A stretch of DNA of 64,000 nucleotides from Planctomycetia bacterium (GCA_030527205.1 JAUNBG010000005.1:1-64000), one strand, 5' to 3'. Positions 46,755 to 55,895 are shown, numbered from the stretch's first letter. Numbers and translations: made by a program. Notes: generated by a model not told the origin, from the sequence alone.

Positions 46755-46829
46755 GGGCAGTTAGCTCAGTTTGGTTAGAGCACTAGCTCGACAAGCTAGG
46801 GGTCACTGGTTCGAGTCCAGTACTGCCCA
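46755..46829 (+). tRNA. tRNA-Val (anticodon GAC)
   Basis: A 75-nt cloverleaf. The acceptor stem GGGCAGT pairs with ACTGCCC, with discriminator A. The anticodon stem CTAGC/GCTAG holds the loop TCGACAA, so positions 34-36 are GAC (codons GUC/GUU, valine). The T arm is ACTGG-TTCGAGT-CCAGT. No CCA is encoded. It is followed at once by a terminator. Confidence 0.96.
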
Positions 46830-46831
46830 TT

Positions 46832-46869
46832 TAAAAGGCTTTTTGAAGCGATTCAAAAAGCCTTTTTTT
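46832..46869 (+). terminator. Terminator of tRNA-Val
   Basis: AAAAGGCTTTTTGAA pairs with TTCAAAAAGCCTTTT across a short loop, followed by T residues. The stem is about 15 bp and starts three bases after the tRNA. Confidence 0.88.
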
Positions 46870-47145
46870 ATTGGTTTGAACCCGGTTTAAATAGCAAATA
46901 GATCATAGAGTCATTTCTCTATTGACTGCTTTGGACAACTTTTTTCTGGATTATGTAAAAGTTTTTATGAAAATATTTTCCGATTTTTATGAATAACGGA
47001 TTGTATTTTCAACTTTTTTATTTTGCTCGATTGTTGACCGTTTTGCCCATATTAAAAAGGAAGGTTGTTTTTAACGAGTTTGAATCAATAAAAAGAGTTT
47101 TCGAGTCGATCAAAAAGACGAATTTCTTTTGAGAAAAAAACGAAG

Positions 47146-48579
47146 TCAGAAAGAATATTGAACAACAAACTCTGTTCGAAACGTTTTTCCGTCTTTCATC
47201 GGAAGAAAAATAGGTTCTGCTCCCGAAACGTCAGCGCGTTGATATTTTGTGTGCCAATAATCGAATTCCAAACCTGTCATTAAGGCGCTGCTCCAATGAT
47301 AAATGAAGTTTGTAAAGAAAACAGAATTTTGCAATCGGGCGGAAGTAATGCCGTTGCTCGGCAGGGAAGTTCCAATTAAATCGTTTTTATTTGGCTTGTC
47401 AATTCCGTAGCCGAAATTGGTTCCCAATTTATCGCTGAGATCATAATGAATGTTGATCCAACCGCCTTGATTGCGGATTGCGTTTTGAGTGAACAGGTCA
47501 ACGCCTTGATTGATGCCGCCAGTAAAGCTGCTCAAATTTTCGCCAAAATAATATTCGCCCTGAATACGCCATTTTTTTGTCAAAGGAACGTCCAATTCAA
47601 AATTTGCCGACCAGGTTTTGATCGGTTTGGATTGAATTCGTTGATTGGCAAATGTTCCGGCGATAGGCGAAAATCCAAACGTTTGTTCTCCCCAATGTCC
47701 GGAAACAGCGGCTGTAATGGGAAGACCATTTCTTGCCTGTTCCCAAAAGCTTAATGCGAGGCGTCCTTCAATGAGAGGGGCGCCGGAAACTTTGGCACTG
47801 ACTCCGGTTGTTGCTGTATAATCGCCGACGATATTATCGACCAGAGCGATTTGGGAAAGAGTTTTGAAATTGTTGCTGAACGTCATTCCTTTATCAAATC
47901 GAATTTGAGCGCGACGATATCCCAAATTTCCAGCAAAACCGGCAGGCAGATAATTCAACATTTGGGGATACAACAACGAGATGATTTCCCAATCCTGACC
48001 GATCAGGATTTTGGTCTGCTTTTCTTTGTTGGAAAGTTCGACAAACGCTTTTCGAAGCTGAACGCCTCCCTTATTCTTGGTTCCGTTGGGAGTTCCTTCA
48101 AAGTCCGCTTCAACGACGCCGCGAATTTTCGAACCGGGAATCGATGATATTTCCGGGCCGTCAACAAAGATTCCAAGCCGGCTCATTCGCGCATCAATCG
48201 AAAAACCTGGGTCATCATCAATATCTGCAGATTGAGAATATAAGACAAATTCGCCGGGAACGGTTCGGTTTGTATCGAACGCTGTATTGACCCAAATGAA
48301 TCCGTAAGGCGTAAATGTAAAATCGCCTTTCTTCCAGGCATAAGATTTCAGCTGTTCCTCAAGTTCATCCTTTGTTACAAATGCGTTGTAACGCTGATTG
48401 ATATCCAATGGAGGCAAAGAGTCATTTTCGGTTCTGTTGAGTATTACTTCCTGGGCATTAATCGTTGAATCGTTTCCCAAAATGAACAAAAAAAACAATA
48501 AAAAAATTATTGTCAAACAAAAATATTGTTTGATCAAAATTTTGTTTTGAGTTGAAGCAACCAAAAGAAAGGAAGTCAT
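47146..48579 (-). CDS. Outer-membrane porin, DcaP-like
   Basis: A 477-residue exported beta-barrel. The signal region holds the hydrophobic stretch FCLTIIFLLFFLFILG and a cleavage site near INAQ. A helical segment, DELEEQLKSYAW, precedes the barrel. Strands alternate polar and hydrophobic residues, for example GDFTFTPYGFIWVNTAF, KIRGVVEADFEG, VQLRKAFVEL and ILIGQDWEIISLLYPQML. The chain ends in FVVQYSF, with the terminal Phe used for Bam recognition. This pattern matches DcaP-type trimeric porins that pass organic anions or peptides. It stands alone; repeat A6 lies in its leader. Confidence 0.85.
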   Translation of the reverse strand: MTSFLLVASTQNKILIKQYFCLTIIFLLFFLFILGNDSTINAQEVILNRTENDSLPPLDINQRYNAFVTKDELEEQLKSYAWKKGDFTFTPYGFIWVNTAFDTNRTVPGEFVLYSQSADIDDDPGFSIDARMSRLGIFVDGPEISSIPGSKIRGVVEADFEGTPNGTKNKGGVQLRKAFVELSNKEKQTKILIGQDWEIISLLYPQMLNYLPAGFAGNLGYRRAQIRFDKGMTFSNNFKTLSQIALVDNIVGDYTATTGVSAKVSGAPLIEGRLALSFWEQARNGLPITAAVSGHWGEQTFGFSPIAGTFANQRIQSKPIKTWSANFELDVPLTKKWRIQGEYYFGENLSSFTGGINQGVDLFTQNAIRNQGGWINIHYDLSDKLGTNFGYGIDKPNKNDLIGTSLPSNGITSARLQNSVFFTNFIYHWSSALMTGLEFDYWHTKYQRADVSGAEPIFLPMKDGKTFRTEFVVQYSF

Positions 48580-48666
48580 TTTGTTTAAATAGCCCGTTTT
48601 ATGTAAAATATATAAATTAAAAATTTTAAATAAATTGATAAAATGAAGATTAAGTCCAATTAATAA

Positions 48667-48780
48667 TTAGGAAGTTCTAAAAATCGATATTTTTTAACAA
48701 CCCCATTTCGGATAAAGTCGTTAAAACTGGTTTTTGTGGACGAAACGTCCGCGCTCCGAAGGGGGGTTAGAACTTTCTAA
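48667..48780 (+). repeat. Dispersed palindromic repeat family A, copy A6
   Basis: Left end TTAGGAAGTTCTAA pairs with right end TTAGAACTTTCTAA. The core ATTTCGGATAAAGTCGTTAA and GTGGACGAAACGTCCGCGC is the subtype of A1 and A4. It lies about 90 bp upstream of the porin start on the other strand. Confidence 0.88.
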
Positions 48781-48965
48781 TCGTCTTTAAAATTGTTATC
48801 GTCGATATAACCGTTAAAACGGGAATAAATTTCGGTCTAATTGGACATTTTTACAAAGAATTTTCGGAAAAAGTTTAGTTTTTTAAAAAAAGAGCTTGAA
48901 ACCGGTTCTTGTTGCGGTCATAATAGAAAAAATAGTTTCTCCTGATTCTTGTCCGAAAACGCAAC

Positions 48966-49031
48966 TTTTTCCTGGTTCGAAGACTTTTCAATGAGAACGT
49001 TCGATTCCGGAACAGTCGGTTCCAGGAAAAA
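48966..49031. other. Inverted repeat upstream of the MFS gene
   Basis: TTTTTCCTGG (48966-48975) and CCAGGAAAAA (49022-49031) are exact complements 46 bp apart. A smaller GGAAC/GTTCC stem lies inside at about 49007-49023. It is 240 bp before the MFS start, and its role is unknown. Confidence 0.5.
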
Positions 49032-49270
49032 TGACGTTTATTCGGAAAAGTCGACATTAATATTAAGATCAGGGGGGTCTCTTTGGCTTGTCAGGTTTGG
49101 ATTCCGTTCTTGGGAATTGATCATGTCAGGCTTGCAAAACTCAAAAAAAGCTTTTTAACCAGTTAATAACGAAATCTCAAAAAATCAATTTGGATCAGAA
49201 AACGTTCTGTAAGAATATTTGTTTCAATAATAAAACGGTCAAAGTTCTCAATTATTAAAGGAGTTCATGA

Positions 49271-50581
49271 ATGTCAGAAAACAAAGTCATGTTTGTTTAT
49301 CCGCGACTTATGATCGCATATCTTTTTCAGTTCGCGATTTGGGGAAGCTGGTCTTATGCGTTAAGCGCTTATCCGGGAATCGACGGCAATGTTTGGATTT
49401 TTAAAGGGGTTGGCGGACTTTTTTCCGCTTTTGCCTTAGGCGCCCTTTTTTCTCCCCTTATTGGTCCTATTGCCGACAGCAAATTTGCCGCTCAGAAAGT
49501 TCTTGCGTTTTTGCATTTGATTTGCGGTATGGCCTTGCTGTCTTGCGGCGTCATTTGTCAAAAAGCCGGAACAGGCTCCGTTCCTTATTTTCCGATTCTT
49601 GCAATGATGTTTCTCGCCGGTTTGACTTATATGCCGTCGATTCCGTTGATTAATGCGGTTGTTTTCAAAAATATTCCTAATAAGGATAGAAGTCCTTTGG
49701 TCTTTATTTTTGGAACGTTGGGTTGGATTTTAATTAACTTGCTCGTTGGAAAAATGCAGGGCGGCAATGTTCAGGACCCAATTTTCTTTTTCCTGGGAGG
49801 CTTTTGCGCATTGTTTCTCGCTTTTTATTCAATGACCTTGCCGAATACTCCGCCGCAAGGAAAAGCCGGAGGCGATCTTTTTGGGTTGAAGGCGCTTGGT
49901 TTATTCAAACGAGCAGACTTTACTCTTTTCGTTCTTTGCGCTTTTTGCGTTGGAATTTTTGGATCAAACTTTTATTTCCCAATGCTCGGTCAATATTTGA
50001 ATGAGGCTTGCGGAGTTAAAGACGCAGCGACCTTTGGAACATTGAATCAAGTTTCGGAAATTGTGTTTATGGCGGCCTTGGCGTTTGCGGTTGCGCTAAT
50101 CGGTCTGAAATGGGTTCTCGTTTGCGGTCTTGCAGCCTGGACGATTCGTTATGGCCTTTTCTCAACTTGTGATAAAGAATTGGCAATTGTTGGAATTCTT
50201 CTTCATGGTTTGGCTTATGCGTTTTTGTATACAGCGGCCTATATGTTCGGCGACCGCGTTGCTCCGGCCAATTTAAAAGCAAGCGTTCAATCTCTTTTGG
50301 CGTTCCTGCTTCTTGGGGTTGGTCAGGTTTTGAGCGGGATTGTGTTGGAAGAACTTAAAGACAGATATCCTCTTGAAGCGGCGGCTTCGGTTCCTGCTGT
50401 TGAAAAAGCCGATGAAGATGCCGTTTCGTTCTTCTCGTTCTCGAATAATCTGTATGCGCAAGAGGAACCGTTGACTCTCCCGGCGACAGAAGAAGCGGCC
50501 CGGCCCCCGGGGGCTGCTGAAGACGCGGCCCGGGCACCGGCTCCGGTTCACGACGCGGCCCCGGCTCCGGCTGGGGCTTAA
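49271..50581 (+). CDS. Nucleoside-type MFS transporter, ended by an in-frame stop
   Basis: A 436-residue open frame of the nucleoside:proton symporter branch of the major facilitator superfamily. PRLMIAYLFQFAIWGSWSYA opens helix 1. LFSPLIGPIADSKFAAQKVL matches the loop 2-3 motif, and LTYMPSIPLINAVVFKNI is characteristic. Eleven helices are visible, then an Ala/Pro-rich loop ends in TAA at 50579-50581. The same frame continues without interruption to 50812 and encodes the missing last helix. The ATG has AAGGAG six bases upstream. The loop DNA (50490-50610) is far more GC-rich than its surroundings. Either a real nonsense mutation, a recoding site, or a sequence error. Confidence 0.85.
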   Translation: MSENKVMFVYPRLMIAYLFQFAIWGSWSYALSAYPGIDGNVWIFKGVGGLFSAFALGALFSPLIGPIADSKFAAQKVLAFLHLICGMALLSCGVICQKAGTGSVPYFPILAMMFLAGLTYMPSIPLINAVVFKNIPNKDRSPLVFIFGTLGWILINLLVGKMQGGNVQDPIFFFLGGFCALFLAFYSMTLPNTPPQGKAGGDLFGLKALGLFKRADFTLFVLCAFCVGIFGSNFYFPMLGQYLNEACGVKDAATFGTLNQVSEIVFMAALAFAVALIGLKWVLVCGLAAWTIRYGLFSTCDKELAIVGILLHGLAYAFLYTAAYMFGDRVAPANLKASVQSLLAFLLLGVGQVLSGIVLEELKDRYPLEAAASVPAVEKADEDAVSFFSFSNNLYAQEEPLTLPATEEAARPPGAAEDAARAPAPVHDAAPAPAGA

Positions 50582-50812
50582 CAAACGACTCCGGCTCCGG
50601 CTGCGGCAGAAGAAGCAGAAACCTGTTCTTGCTGCGAAGAGCAAGCGGCTTCGGCTGCGGAAGAAGTTGATAAACCAATCGATTGGAAGAAATTGTTGCG
50701 ATTTCCAACGCTTTTCTGCTTGATTTTCACAATAATTTTTCTTCTCTTCGGAAAGGAACCCAAAGCGGCTCAGGAAGAAGTCAATACCGAATCGGAAAAG
50801 AAGTCTGCATAA
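50582..50812 (+). pseudogene. Separated C-terminal part of the MFS transporter
   Basis: It is in the same frame as the transporter gene, directly after its stop codon. It encodes an Ala/Pro/Glu linker with a CSCCEEQ cysteine cluster, then KPIDWKKLLRFPTLFCLIF and TIIFLLFG, a convincing twelfth membrane helix, and an acidic tail to the stop at 50810-50812. It has no start of its own. Confidence 0.75.
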
Positions 50813-50888
50813 CTTGCAAAGATCAACGAACTTCCTGTTTTATTTAACGAAATAAAAGAAGGGTTCGTTGATAATGATTAAATTAAAG

Positions 50889-50914
50889 AAAGGGACAATG
50901 CGTCCCTTTTTTGT
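50889..50914 (+). terminator. Terminator of the MFS transporter gene
   Basis: AAAGGGAC and GTCCCTTT form a stem around AATGC, followed by T residues. Its place 75 bp after the second stop, not the first, supports reading 49271-50812 as one gene. Confidence 0.85.
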
Positions 50915-51151
50915 TTCGAATTTTGATATATATGCAAAAATCTTTGCAAAATGAGATTAATTTCTAGCTCAGCGACGAAATTGTTCAAGTCATTTGATGC
51001 TCAATGCGGTCCGAATGATTTTCTCAAACTCAAGGGGGTTGCCAGTTCTAAAACAAACGAAATGATGTTGTTGAATAGGGACAAGTCTTTGTTCCGTCTT
51101 CTTTTTTTGTCGTTTGACTTTTTTCCTTTTAATATTATTTGATTCTCCCCC

Positions 51152-51180
51152 TTGTTACTCGATATGTTTAATGTTATAAT
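51152..51180 (+). promoter_or_regulatory. Sigma-70-type promoter of rpmE
   Basis: TTGTTA (51152-51157), a 17-bp spacer and a perfect TATAAT (51175-51180). rpmE begins 97 bp downstream. Confidence 0.6.
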
Positions 51181-51276
51181 TTAACATTCATACAGATATT
51201 TGGATTTGCGGAACTTTGTTGGTTCAGCCCCTCTTTTAACTTTAACTTTCCTATTGTTTTGAATAAGAGTCTCAAG

Positions 51277-51504
51277 ATGAAAAAGAACATTCATCCTAAA
51301 TATGTTGAAACAAAAGTAACTTGCGGATGCGGAAATACGTTTACAACTCGTAGCACAAAACCGGAACTCCGAGTCGATATTTGCAACGCTTGTCATCCAT
51401 TTTATACAGGCAAACTGAAATATGTCGATACAGCAGGGCGAATCGAAAAATTTCGCAATAAATTTGCCGCTTCTTATGGCAAAAAGGCCAAAACAGAAGA
51501 ATAA
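51277..51504 (+). CDS. rpmE: 50S ribosomal protein L31, zinc-binding form
   Basis: A 75-residue L31. [17 protein letters not shown] and [13 protein letters not shown] give the four zinc ligands C16, C18, C36 and C39, so this is the zinc-binding paralogue. The ATG at 51277 is preferred to a TTG 18 bases earlier because it starts at the canonical MKKNIHP. It begins the group rpmE-prfA-prmC, an order common in bacteria, 73 bp ahead of prfA. Confidence 0.97.
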   Translation: MKKNIHPKYVETKVTCGCGNTFTTRSTKPELRVDICNACHPFYTGKLKYVDTAGRIEKFRNKFAASYGKKAKTEE

Positions 51505-51577
51505 ATTCGGAATTTTCTTTTTTTTCGATTCTTGTTTGTTACGGTCAACGATATCATTTCAAATCGATTTATAACTC

Positions 51578-52654
51578 ATGCGCAAACTGCTTGATCAAAA
51601 ATTGTCGCGTTTTGAAGAACTCGAACGTTTGATGGTTGCTCCAGAAGTCTTGGCTGATTCCAATCGCCTGGCTTCTGTAGCCCGAGAACATGGTTCGCTG
51701 GCGAAGCTATGCAGCAAATATCGACGTTTTAATCAACTTAATGTCGAGATTGACGAAGCGCATGAAATTTTAAATGGTCATGACGCGGAACTCAAAGAAC
51801 TTGCCGAACAGGAAATACCGGAATTGAAAGAAGAGCGCGAAGTTCTTTGGAATGAACTTTTGGATTTGACAATCGGCGGCAATGACGCGAATCGAACGAG
51901 TTGTATACTCGAAATTCGAGCGGGAACCGGGGGCGAAGAAGCGGCTCTTTTTGCTCGCGATCTTTATGAAATGTATACGCATTTTTGTATGGATCGCGGC
52001 TGGAAAACCGAGTTGATGTCGATGAGTCCGAGCGAAATGGGCGGTTTTAAAGAAGTCGTTTTGGGAATCGAAGGAGAAAGTTGCTATCAGGAACTTCAAT
52101 TTGAGAGCGGCGGTCATCGCGTTCAACGAGTTCCAGAAACGGAAGCCAAAGGTCGAATTCATACATCTGCGGCAACCGTTGCCGTTATGGCGGAACCGGA
52201 AGACGTTGAAATTGACTTAAAACCGGAAGATTATCGGGTTGATCGGTTCTGTTCAAGCGGTCCTGGCGGTCAGCATGTCAACAAGACGGCGTCGGCAATT
52301 CGTTTGACTCATTATGAAACAGGAATTGTTGTCAGTTGTCAGGACGAAAAAAGTCAGCATAAAAATCTTGCCAAAGCGCTCCGGGTTTTGAAGTCGAGAA
52401 TTTATGAAGCCAAGCGAATGGAAGATCAGAAAAAACGTTCGGAAGATCGTTTGAGTAAGATAGGAACGGGCGATCGAAGCGAAAAAATACGAACTTATAA
52501 TTTTCCCGAAAATCGCGTAACTGATCATCGAATTGGTTTAACTATTTATAAATTGAATACCATTCTGGCTGGCGATCTTTCGCCTGTTATTGACGGACTT
52601 CTTGAATATGAACGTCAGGAACTTCGAAGTTCGTTTGGAAAAATCGATGAATAA
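51578..52654 (+). CDS. prfA: Peptide chain release factor 1
   Basis: A 358-residue class-I release factor that reads UAA and UAG. The catalytic GGQ is at residues 230-232 ([20 protein letters not shown]), where Gln is methylated by Prm[21 protein letters not shown] is the RF1 form of the preceding block. [19 protein letters not shown] lies in domain 1/2. Length and motifs are complete. prmC follows after 32 bp. Confidence 0.97.
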   Translation: MRKLLDQKLSRFEELERLMVAPEVLADSNRLASVAREHGSLAKLCSKYRRFNQLNVEIDEAHEILNGHDAELKELAEQEIPELKEEREVLWNELLDLTIGGNDANRTSCILEIRAGTGGEEAALFARDLYEMYTHFCMDRGWKTELMSMSPSEMGGFKEVVLGIEGESCYQELQFESGGHRVQRVPETEAKGRIHTSAATVAVMAEPEDVEIDLKPEDYRVDRFCSSGPGGQHVNKTASAIRLTHYETGIVVSCQDEKSQHKNLAKALRVLKSRIYEAKRMEDQKKRSEDRLSKIGTGDRSEKIRTYNFPENRVTDHRIGLTIYKLNTILAGDLSPVIDGLLEYERQELRSSFGKIDE

Positions 52655-52686
52655 TGAATAACGCGTTTTGATGAAGGATCATCAAT

Positions 52687-53565
52687 ATGTCGCAGTCAGA
52701 CGTTTGGACTATTCAGCGCTTGCTCGAATGGACAACAGATTATCTAACCAAACAGGGGTCGGAATCGGCTCGTTTGGAAGCAGAGGTTTTGCTGTCTCAT
52801 TCTTTAAATTGTAAGCGAATCGAACTCTATACAAATTTTGAAACGATTCCAGATGATTCAAAACGATCCATTTTCCGCAATCTTGTCAAACGCCGCGCAA
52901 CAGGAGAGCCTGTTGCTTATCTAACAGGGCACAAAGAATTTTTTTCTCTTGATTTTGATGTTTCGCCAGACGTTTTGATTCCGAGATCGGAGACAGAACA
53001 AGTCGTTTTGGAAGCATTGGATTGCCTCAAACAGAAACAACAAGATCGGGTCTCTGTTTGCGATATTGGGACAGGAAGCGGAAATATTGCGATTGCCCTG
53101 GCAAAAAATCATCAAACAGTTGCGATAACTGCCGTTGATTTGAGCCCGGAAGCTCTTGTTATTGCGACAAAAAATGCTGCAAGGAATCAGGTTTCCGATC
53201 GAATTACTTTTGTCTGTTCCGATCTTTTTTTGAAGTTGACGCCCGATTCACAATTTGATATTATTGTCAGCAATCCGCCTTATGTCAGTGACGCTGAATA
53301 TGAAAAACTTGAAAAAACGGTTCGCGAGTTTGAACCGAAATCGGCTCTTTTGGCCGGTCCTGACGGAACGGAATTGATTGAACGCTTGTCGAACGAATCT
53401 TTGCCTTTCCTGAAAACGGAAGGGGAGATTTTTATCGAAATCAGCCCAATGATTGCGGAACAATCCAGAAAAATATTTGAGAGTTCAGGGACTTGGAAAA
53501 ATGTTCGCCTTTTAAGAGATTTTGCCGCCAAACAACGAATTCTCAGCGCCGTTAAAAATGATTAA
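52687..53565 (+). CDS. prmC: Release factor glutamine methyltransferase
   Basis: A 292-residue S-adenosylmethionine-dependent enzyme that N5-methylates the Gln of the GGQ motif of release factors. The NPPYV active site is at residues 196-200. DIGTGSGNIAIALAK binds the cofactor, VLIPRSETEQVV is the conserved PR(S/P)ETE motif, and the N-terminal helical domain binds the factor. ATG with GAAGGA upstream. It sits directly after its substrate gene prfA. Confidence 0.97.
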   Translation: MSQSDVWTIQRLLEWTTDYLTKQGSESARLEAEVLLSHSLNCKRIELYTNFETIPDDSKRSIFRNLVKRRATGEPVAYLTGHKEFFSLDFDVSPDVLIPRSETEQVVLEALDCLKQKQQDRVSVCDIGTGSGNIAIALAKNHQTVAITAVDLSPEALVIATKNAARNQVSDRITFVCSDLFLKLTPDSQFDIIVSNPPYVSDAEYEKLEKTVREFEPKSALLAGPDGTELIERLSNESLPFLKTEGEIFIEISPMIAEQSRKIFESSGTWKNVRLLRDFAAKQRILSAVKND

Positions 53566-53837
53566 AATGAAATGACGCATTTGTTTTTGCGTCTGACAAC
53601 TTGATTTGGAAAAATGATCCGTTTTTCATGATTTTATGCCAATAGATTATTGACCAAATAAATCGAAGCTGGACTGGATCAACTTGACTTTTGTTTCCCG
53701 GTCGTTGTCGGACTTTCGACCCAATGTTCAGGCATTCTTGATCGACTCGAACAGAAGTCTGAAGTTTTATGATTATTGTTTGTTTAAACTAAACGATGTT
53801 TTCAGTCCCAACAATATAATATTTAAAGAATATCATC

Positions 53838-53857
53838 CAATGAGAAATCTCTCATTG
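53838..53857 (+). promoter_or_regulatory. Perfect hairpin just before the accB ribosome site
   Basis: CAATGAGA (53838-53845) and TCTCATTG (53850-53857) are exact complements around a 4-nt loop. The accB ribosome site AAAGGAG begins four bases later, at 53861. No T-run follows, so it is not a terminator. A translational control element or protein-binding operator is possible. Confidence 0.55.
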
Positions 53858-53873
53858 AAAAAAGGAGTTGATC

Positions 53874-54392
53874 ATGTCTTCGGAAAAAAACGATCGGAAA
53901 ACGACGCATGATGTTTTTGACATCGAAAAACTTCGTCAGTTAATGGAACTTATGAAAGTTAATGACGTCTCTGAAGTTGATTTGCGACAAGATTATGTTC
54001 GAATACAGTTGCGTCGCTCGGTTGATAATGCTGGAATGCCGGCAACTTCTCCGCCCATTGCTGCCGCGCCGGTTTCTGTTGTTTCGTCATCCGTTTCTCC
54101 AACAATTGTTTCGAATTCTCCTGTTGACTCTGTTTCAGATGACTCTTTTGTAAAGACGATCAATTCGCCAATGGTTGGAACCTTTTATGCGTCTGCCAAT
54201 CCTGATTCTCCCGCTTATGTCAAAGTTGGCGATTCAATCAGTCCGGATAAAACGGTTTGTATTGTCGAAGCAATGAAAGTTTTTAACGAGATACAAGCCG
54301 AAATGTCTGGAAAAATTATTGCGATTCTTGTCAAAAATGGCGATGCCGTTGAGTTTGGTAAACCGCTGTTCAAAGTTGATACTCGAGGTTGA
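53874..54392 (+). CDS. accB: Biotin carboxyl carrier protein of acetyl-CoA carboxylase
   Basis: A 172-residue AccB. The C-terminal biotinyl domain carries the acceptor lysine K135 in VEAMKVFNEI, after the thumb-like NSPMVGTFYASANPDSPAYV region. The N-terminal part (IEKLRQLMELMKVNDVSEVD) is the conserved helical domain. Between them is a Pro/Ala/Ser/Val-rich linker. The ATG at 53874 has AAAGGAG six bases upstream; a TTG two codons earlier is unlikely. It forms a unit with accC, 24 bp downstream. birA, which attaches the biotin, lies 2.3 kb away. Confidence 0.97.
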   Translation: MSSEKNDRKTTHDVFDIEKLRQLMELMKVNDVSEVDLRQDYVRIQLRRSVDNAGMPATSPPIAAAPVSVVSSSVSPTIVSNSPVDSVSDDSFVKTINSPMVGTFYASANPDSPAYVKVGDSISPDKTVCIVEAMKVFNEIQAEMSGKIIAILVKNGDAVEFGKPLFKVDTRG

Positions 54393-54416
54393 TATTCAAG
54401 TCAGATCAGGAAAAAT

Positions 54417-55760
54417 ATGTTCAAACGAATTTTGATAGCAAATCGCGGCGAAATTGCTCTTCGTATTATTCGCGCTTGCCGAGAACTCGGAATTGAAACG
54501 GTCGCTGTTTATAGCGAAGCCGATAAAGAAAATGGTTATCTTGAACTGGCTGATCGAACTTTTTGTATTGGTCCGGCTAAAGCGAAAGAAAGCTATTTGA
54601 AAATTGATCGCATAATTAGTGCAGCAGAATTGGGCGACGTTGACGCCATTCATCCGGGTTACGGCTTTTTGGCGGAAAATTCGCATTTTGCAGACGTTTG
54701 TCGAAGTTGCGGTTACGAATTTATCGGTCCGACTTCGGAAGCAATGGAACTTTTGGGCGATAAAAATTCAGCGCGTTCCATTGCGAAAAAAGGGGGCGTT
54801 CCAACAGTTCCCGGCAGCGACGGATTAATCGATTCTCCGAAACAGGCTCTTTCGATCGCTAACGAAATCGGTTATCCAGTTCTGGTCAAAGCGTCAGCAG
54901 GCGGAGGCGGACGCGGAATGAGAATCGCTCTCAATGCGGAACAACTTAAAACCGCAATGGAACAAGCGTCGCAAGAAGCTCAAATTTCCTTTGGCAATGG
55001 CGACATTTATCTCGAAAAACTTATCGAAAATCCGCGTCATGTCGAAGCGCAAATTGTTGCCGACTCGTTTGGAAATGTTTGTCATCTTTGGGAACGCGAT
55101 TGTTCGATTCAACGACGTCATCAGAAATTGATAGAAGAGAGTCCGGCGCCTTGTTTGAGTTCACAAACAAGAAAATCGCTTTGCGAAGCCGCCGTTCGAC
55201 TTGTTAAGGAGTCCGGTTATACAAATGCGGGAACGGTTGAGTTTGTTGTCGATAAAAATGAAAATTATTATTTTATCGAAATGAATGCCCGAATTCAAGT
55301 TGAACATCCGGTTACAGAATTTGTTACAGGAATCGATTTGATTAAAACTCAAATTCGAATTGCGGCAGGCGAAAAACTCCCATTTTCACAAAAAGAGATT
55401 GTTCATCGCGGTTGCGCCATTGAATGCCGCATTAATGCAGAAGATTCGGCTCATCATTTTCGCCCTTCGCCGGGAAAAATTTCGTTGCTCATTCCTCCGG
55501 GCGGTTTTGGCGTTCGTTTTGATTCTCATGTTTATACAAATTTTGTAGTCAGCCCAAATTATGATTCAATGATCGGCAAACTGATTGTCTGTCAGCGCGA
55601 CCGTCAGGAAGCAATTGCGTCAATGGTTCGATGTTTGAAGGAATTTCGTATTGAAGGGATTAAAACGGCTATTCCTGTGCAACTTAAAATTCTTGAACAT
55701 CCCGATTTTATTCAAGGAAATATTGATACAGGTTTTATTGAAAAGAATTTTTCCTTATAA
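54417..55760 (+). CDS. accC: Biotin carboxylase
   Basis: A 447-residue ATP-grasp enzyme that carboxylates biotin on AccB, the first half-reaction of acetyl-CoA carboxylase. [20 protein letters not shown] opens the N-domain. [10 protein letters not shown] and [12 protein letters not shown] form the ATP-grasp lid, and [16 protein letters not shown] holds the metal and bicarbonate residues. RCINAEDS-type text ([18 protein letters not shown]) completes it. Full length. The carboxyltransferase subunits accA/accD are not in the window. A strong terminator follows at 55851. Confidence 0.98.
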   Translation: MFKRILIANRGEIALRIIRACRELGIETVAVYSEADKENGYLELADRTFCIGPAKAKESYLKIDRIISAAELGDVDAIHPGYGFLAENSHFADVCRSCGYEFIGPTSEAMELLGDKNSARSIAKKGGVPTVPGSDGLIDSPKQALSIANEIGYPVLVKASAGGGGRGMRIALNAEQLKTAMEQASQEAQISFGNGDIYLEKLIENPRHVEAQIVADSFGNVCHLWERDCSIQRRHQKLIEESPAPCLSSQTRKSLCEAAVRLVKESGYTNAGTVEFVVDKNENYYFIEMNARIQVEHPVTEFVTGIDLIKTQIRIAAGEKLPFSQKEIVHRGCAIECRINAEDSAHHFRPSPGKISLLIPPGGFGVRFDSHVYTNFVVSPNYDSMIGKLIVCQRDRQEAIASMVRCLKEFRIEGIKTAIPVQLKILEHPDFIQGNIDTGFIEKNFSL

Positions 55761-55850
55761 TCAATCCGTTTTAAAATATTGATTCGGTTTCGTAATCTTT
55801 TGAAGTTTCAGGATCGTTAAGTTTGTAAGTCGGACGCAAATGGATAATGC

Positions 55851-55895
55851 AAAAGCGAATCCTGTTCGTTTATAAACGTTTCAAATCGCTTTTTT
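55851..55895 (+). terminator. Terminator of accBC, overlapping a family-B-like sequence
   Basis: AAAGCGA pairs with TCGCTTT, with the inner palindrome CGTTTATAAACG (55867-55878), followed by a run of T. Positions about 55840-55889 (GGATAATGCAAAAGCGAATC and CGTTTCAAATCGC) also resemble the hairpin half of repeat family B, so this may be a B copy now serving as a terminator. Confidence 0.75.

Noticed and set aside
50579..50581. Stop codon in the MFS gene as a selenocysteine or pyrrolysine site
   Set aside because: The codon is TAA, while known recoding for these amino acids uses TGA and TAG.
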